NCBI GenBank assembly: GCA_023381095.1
Contig: JAMCTO010000172.1
Span: forward strand, 1 to 6,967
Reading direction: 5' to 3'
DNA from: Bacillota bacterium
Lineage (GTDB): Bacteria; Bacillota; Sulfobacillia; Sulfobacillales; Sulfobacillaceae
Length of the DNA stretch: 6,967 nucleotides
Shown: positions 5,941-6,967 of the stretch, piece after piece
Layout: every line of letters begins with the position of its first letter
Numbering within the stretch: the stretch's first letter is position 1
The notes under the pieces: model-generated
Told to the model about the DNA's origin: nothing
Database searches by the model: none
The model's input: only the letters and a program-made list of their open reading frames with translations
Translations under genes and position numbers: made by a program

Positions 5941-5970
5941 TTGCCGCACCGCCATGATCAGGATTAGAAT
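5941..5970 (+). promoter_or_regulatory. Candidate promoter of the alpha/beta hydrolase gene
   Basis: TTGCCG (5941-5946, 4 of 6) and TAGAAT (5965-5970, 5 of 6) are 18 bases apart on the plus strand. Transcription would begin near 5977, giving a very short leader of about 18 bases that just contains the GGAGGGG ribosome site (5982-5988). The -10 element overlaps a Fur-box-like dyad. Confidence 0.4.
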
Positions 5971-5983
5971 GAGAACCATTCGG
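5965..5983 (+). promoter_or_regulatory. Fur-box-like operator over the hydrolase promoter
   Basis: The 19-mer here matches the Fur consensus GATAATGATAATCATTATC at 12 of 19 bases, concentrated in the core AATGAGAACCATT. It also contains an inverted repeat, GAATG (5967-5971) and CATTC (5977-5981), around a 5-base centre. It covers the candidate -10 and ends at the ribosome site, a position where a bound repressor would block transcription. The outer arms are poor, so Fur control is a hypothesis; another dyad-binding regulator is equally possible. Confidence 0.3.
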
Positions 5984-5994
5984 AGGGGTGCGTC

Positions 5995-6783
5995 ATGAGT
6001 GACATAGAACGCCGATATAATCGATGGCGCGGAAGACAATGGAGTTGGTTTGAAGCGGGAGCGGGTCAGGTTCTTTGTCTCTTGCACGGTGGGGGCGGCA
6101 CCGGTCGAGCCTGGACCCACCAAATGCAGTACTTTAAAGATCACTACCGGGTCATCGCCCCGGATATGCCTGGCTTTGGCCAGTCAGAATGGATCGACGG
6201 CAGTGAAACCACAGATGCATTGGGATCCATCATTTTAGAGTGGATGGGCAGTATTGGCGTAGACCATATGGTTTTGGGAGGCAATTCCATGGGAGGACGG
6301 GTTGCTCTGGGAGCCGCCATGAAAGACCCAGGAAGGATTAGGGCACTATTACTGCTTGATGCTGTAGGCGTGGTGTTGCCGGATGTACCGATAGTCAACC
6401 CTCTGACACTGCCACCCCAACAATTTATGTCCGGATTGGTTTACGATCCGGCCGCATACAAGCGCAATACGCCCTACCGGTCATTGGAAGACGCCCAGGA
6501 ACTCAATCATGGCCGGACGATTTTTGCCAAGTATCTGGACCGTGCGCCAATTGAGCCGGACCCATCGTGGGATCTCGGTCGGGTGAACATGCCAACGCTG
6601 CTATTGTGGGGACGGGAAGATCGTATCATCCCCTTGGAATATGGAAGGATAATGGAAAAGAGTCTATCCGATGCAGAGCTGGTGGTCATCGACAACTGCG
6701 GTCATCTACCGCACATTGAAGAACCGCAAATCACTAACCAAACTATCGCCGAATTTTTATCCCGGAGATTACGAAATAGGTAA
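5995..6783 (+). CDS. Alpha/beta hydrolase (MhpC/BphD-like fold, substrate unknown)
   Basis: This 262-residue cytoplasmic alpha/beta-hydrolase has a complete catalytic triad in standard order. The oxyanion segment is LLHGGGGTGRAW (29-40). APDMPGFGQS (55-64) follows, and Ser98 lies in the nucleophile elbow GGNSMGG (95-101). A cap region spans about 127-190, the acid Asp209 is in LLLWGREDRIIP (202-213), and His237 is in NCGHLPHIEEP (234-244). The overall pattern resembles the MhpC/BphD group of C-C bond hydrolases and related esterases, but the reaction cannot be set from sequence alone, and no catabolic partner genes are present. There is no signal peptide. The ATG at 5995 has GGAGGGG 6 bases upstream. 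The gene is divergent from thiL, appears to be transcribed alone, ends before a strong hairpin, and may be controlled through a dyad overlapping its -10. Confidence 0.9.
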   Translation: MSDIERRYNRWRGRQWSWFEAGAGQVLCLLHGGGGTGRAWTHQMQYFKDHYRVIAPDMPGFGQSEWIDGSETTDALGSIILEWMGSIGVDHMVLGGNSMGGRVALGAAMKDPGRIRALLLLDAVGVVLPDVPIVNPLTLPPQQFMSGLVYDPAAYKRNTPYRSLEDAQELNHGRTIFAKYLDRAPIEPDPSWDLGRVNMPTLLLWGREDRIIPLEYGRIMEKSLSDAELVVIDNCGHLPHIEEPQITNQTIAEFLSRRLRNR

Positions 6784-6801
6784 CCCGACTGCTACAGTAG
6801 C

Positions 6802-6834
6802 CGGAGGATGCCCTGACATTAGAGGCATCCTCCG
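6802..6834. terminator. Perfect 11-bp hairpin between convergent genes (likely bidirectional terminator)
   Basis: CGGAGGATGCC (6802-6812) and GGCATCCTCCG (6824-6834) form a perfect GC-rich stem around an 11-base loop. It lies in the 59-base gap between the stop codons of the hydrolase and the YceI-family gene, where a shared terminator is expected. Neither strand has a U run after the stem, so it is not a standard intrinsic terminator. It may instead stall polymerase, stop transcription in a U-tract-independent way, or protect mRNA 3' ends. Confidence 0.55.
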
Positions 6835-6842
6835 ATAACGCA

Positions 6843-6967
6843 TTAACTGTCTTGGCGAACGGCTTCAATCTCAACATTCATTTTGACTTGGTCTCCCACC
6901 ATGACACCGCCTGCTTCCAGAGCCACATTCCATTGCAATCCATAATCCTTGCGATTAATAGTGGCAG
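6843..6967 (-). CDS. YceI-family protein, C-terminal end (partial, 5' end outside window)
   Basis: Only the last 40 codons are present: the frame enters from the right edge and ends with TAA at 6843-6845. The visible part, INRKDYGLQWNVALEAGG followed by VMVGDQVKMNVEIEAVRQ, matches the typical C-terminal strands of the YceI lipocalin-like family (INRKDFGxxWN and GxLVGDEVxIxIEVEA). Members form a beta-barrel that binds long-chain isoprenoid or other lipid-like ligands; many are secreted, but the N-terminus needed to test this is missing. It is convergent with the hydrolase, with a hairpin between them. The family call is good despite the short length, while the biological role is unknown. Confidence 0.85.
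   Translation of the reverse strand, partial: ATINRKDYGLQWNVALEAGGVMVGDQVKMNVEIEAVRQDS

Noticed and set aside
5781..5994. Possible TPP riboswitch before thiL.
   Set aside because: I could not find the conserved THI-box core (CUGAGA...ACCUGAU...) or strong paired elements in the leader.

Overview
This window looks like the chromosome of a Bacillota-type (Firmicutes) bacterium with medium GC, judged by eye at a little over 50%. The evidence is strong AGGAGG-type ribosome sites, a thiL-tsaE-tsaB-rimI order followed by tsaD as in Bacillus and relatives, and a MurC of a divergent type. A deep-branching thermoacidophile lineage such as Sulfobacillus would fit, but this is a guess from style and not from an alignment.

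Layout, left to right. Positions 1-994 (minus) hold the N-terminal 331 codons of murC, which runs off the left edge. Positions 1059-1571 (minus) hold a gamma-class carbonic anhydrase-like protein. The gap at 1572-1631 carries a tight same-strand cluster of DnaA-box-like 9-mers. Positions 1632-2624 (minus) hold tsaD. A 115-base divergent gap follows. Positions 2740-3201 (plus) hold a small unrecognised membrane protein, which overlaps tail to tail with rimI. Positions 3179-5780 (minus) hold the overlapping operon thiL > tsaE > tsaB > rimI. A 214-base divergent promoter region (5781-5994) then leads to an alpha/beta hydrolase at 5995-6783 (plus). A perfect 11-bp hairpin follows, and then the C-terminal 40 codons of a YceI-family protein on the minus strand, running off the right edge.

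TsaB, TsaD and TsaE are three of the proteins needed for the N6-threonylcarbamoyl (t6A) modification of ANN-decoding tRNAs; the fourth, TsaC/TsaC2, is not in the window. RimI acetylates ribosomal protein N-termini, and ThiL makes thiamine diphosphate. Four of these genes are fused into one transcript by overlaps of 35, 4 and 14 bases. tsaD has been separated from them by an opposite-strand membrane gene and must have its own promoter.

No mobile element, CRISPR array, tRNA or rRNA is visible. The most noteworthy signal is the DnaA-box cluster immediately downstream of tsaD. From memory, Bacillus subtilis has a DnaA-bound box cluster at the equivalent position (the gcp-ydiF gap; gcp is tsaD). 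Other points worth checking are a Fur-box-like site over the hydrolase promoter, unusual residues in otherwise conserved MurC motifs, and the interruption of the t6A operon.
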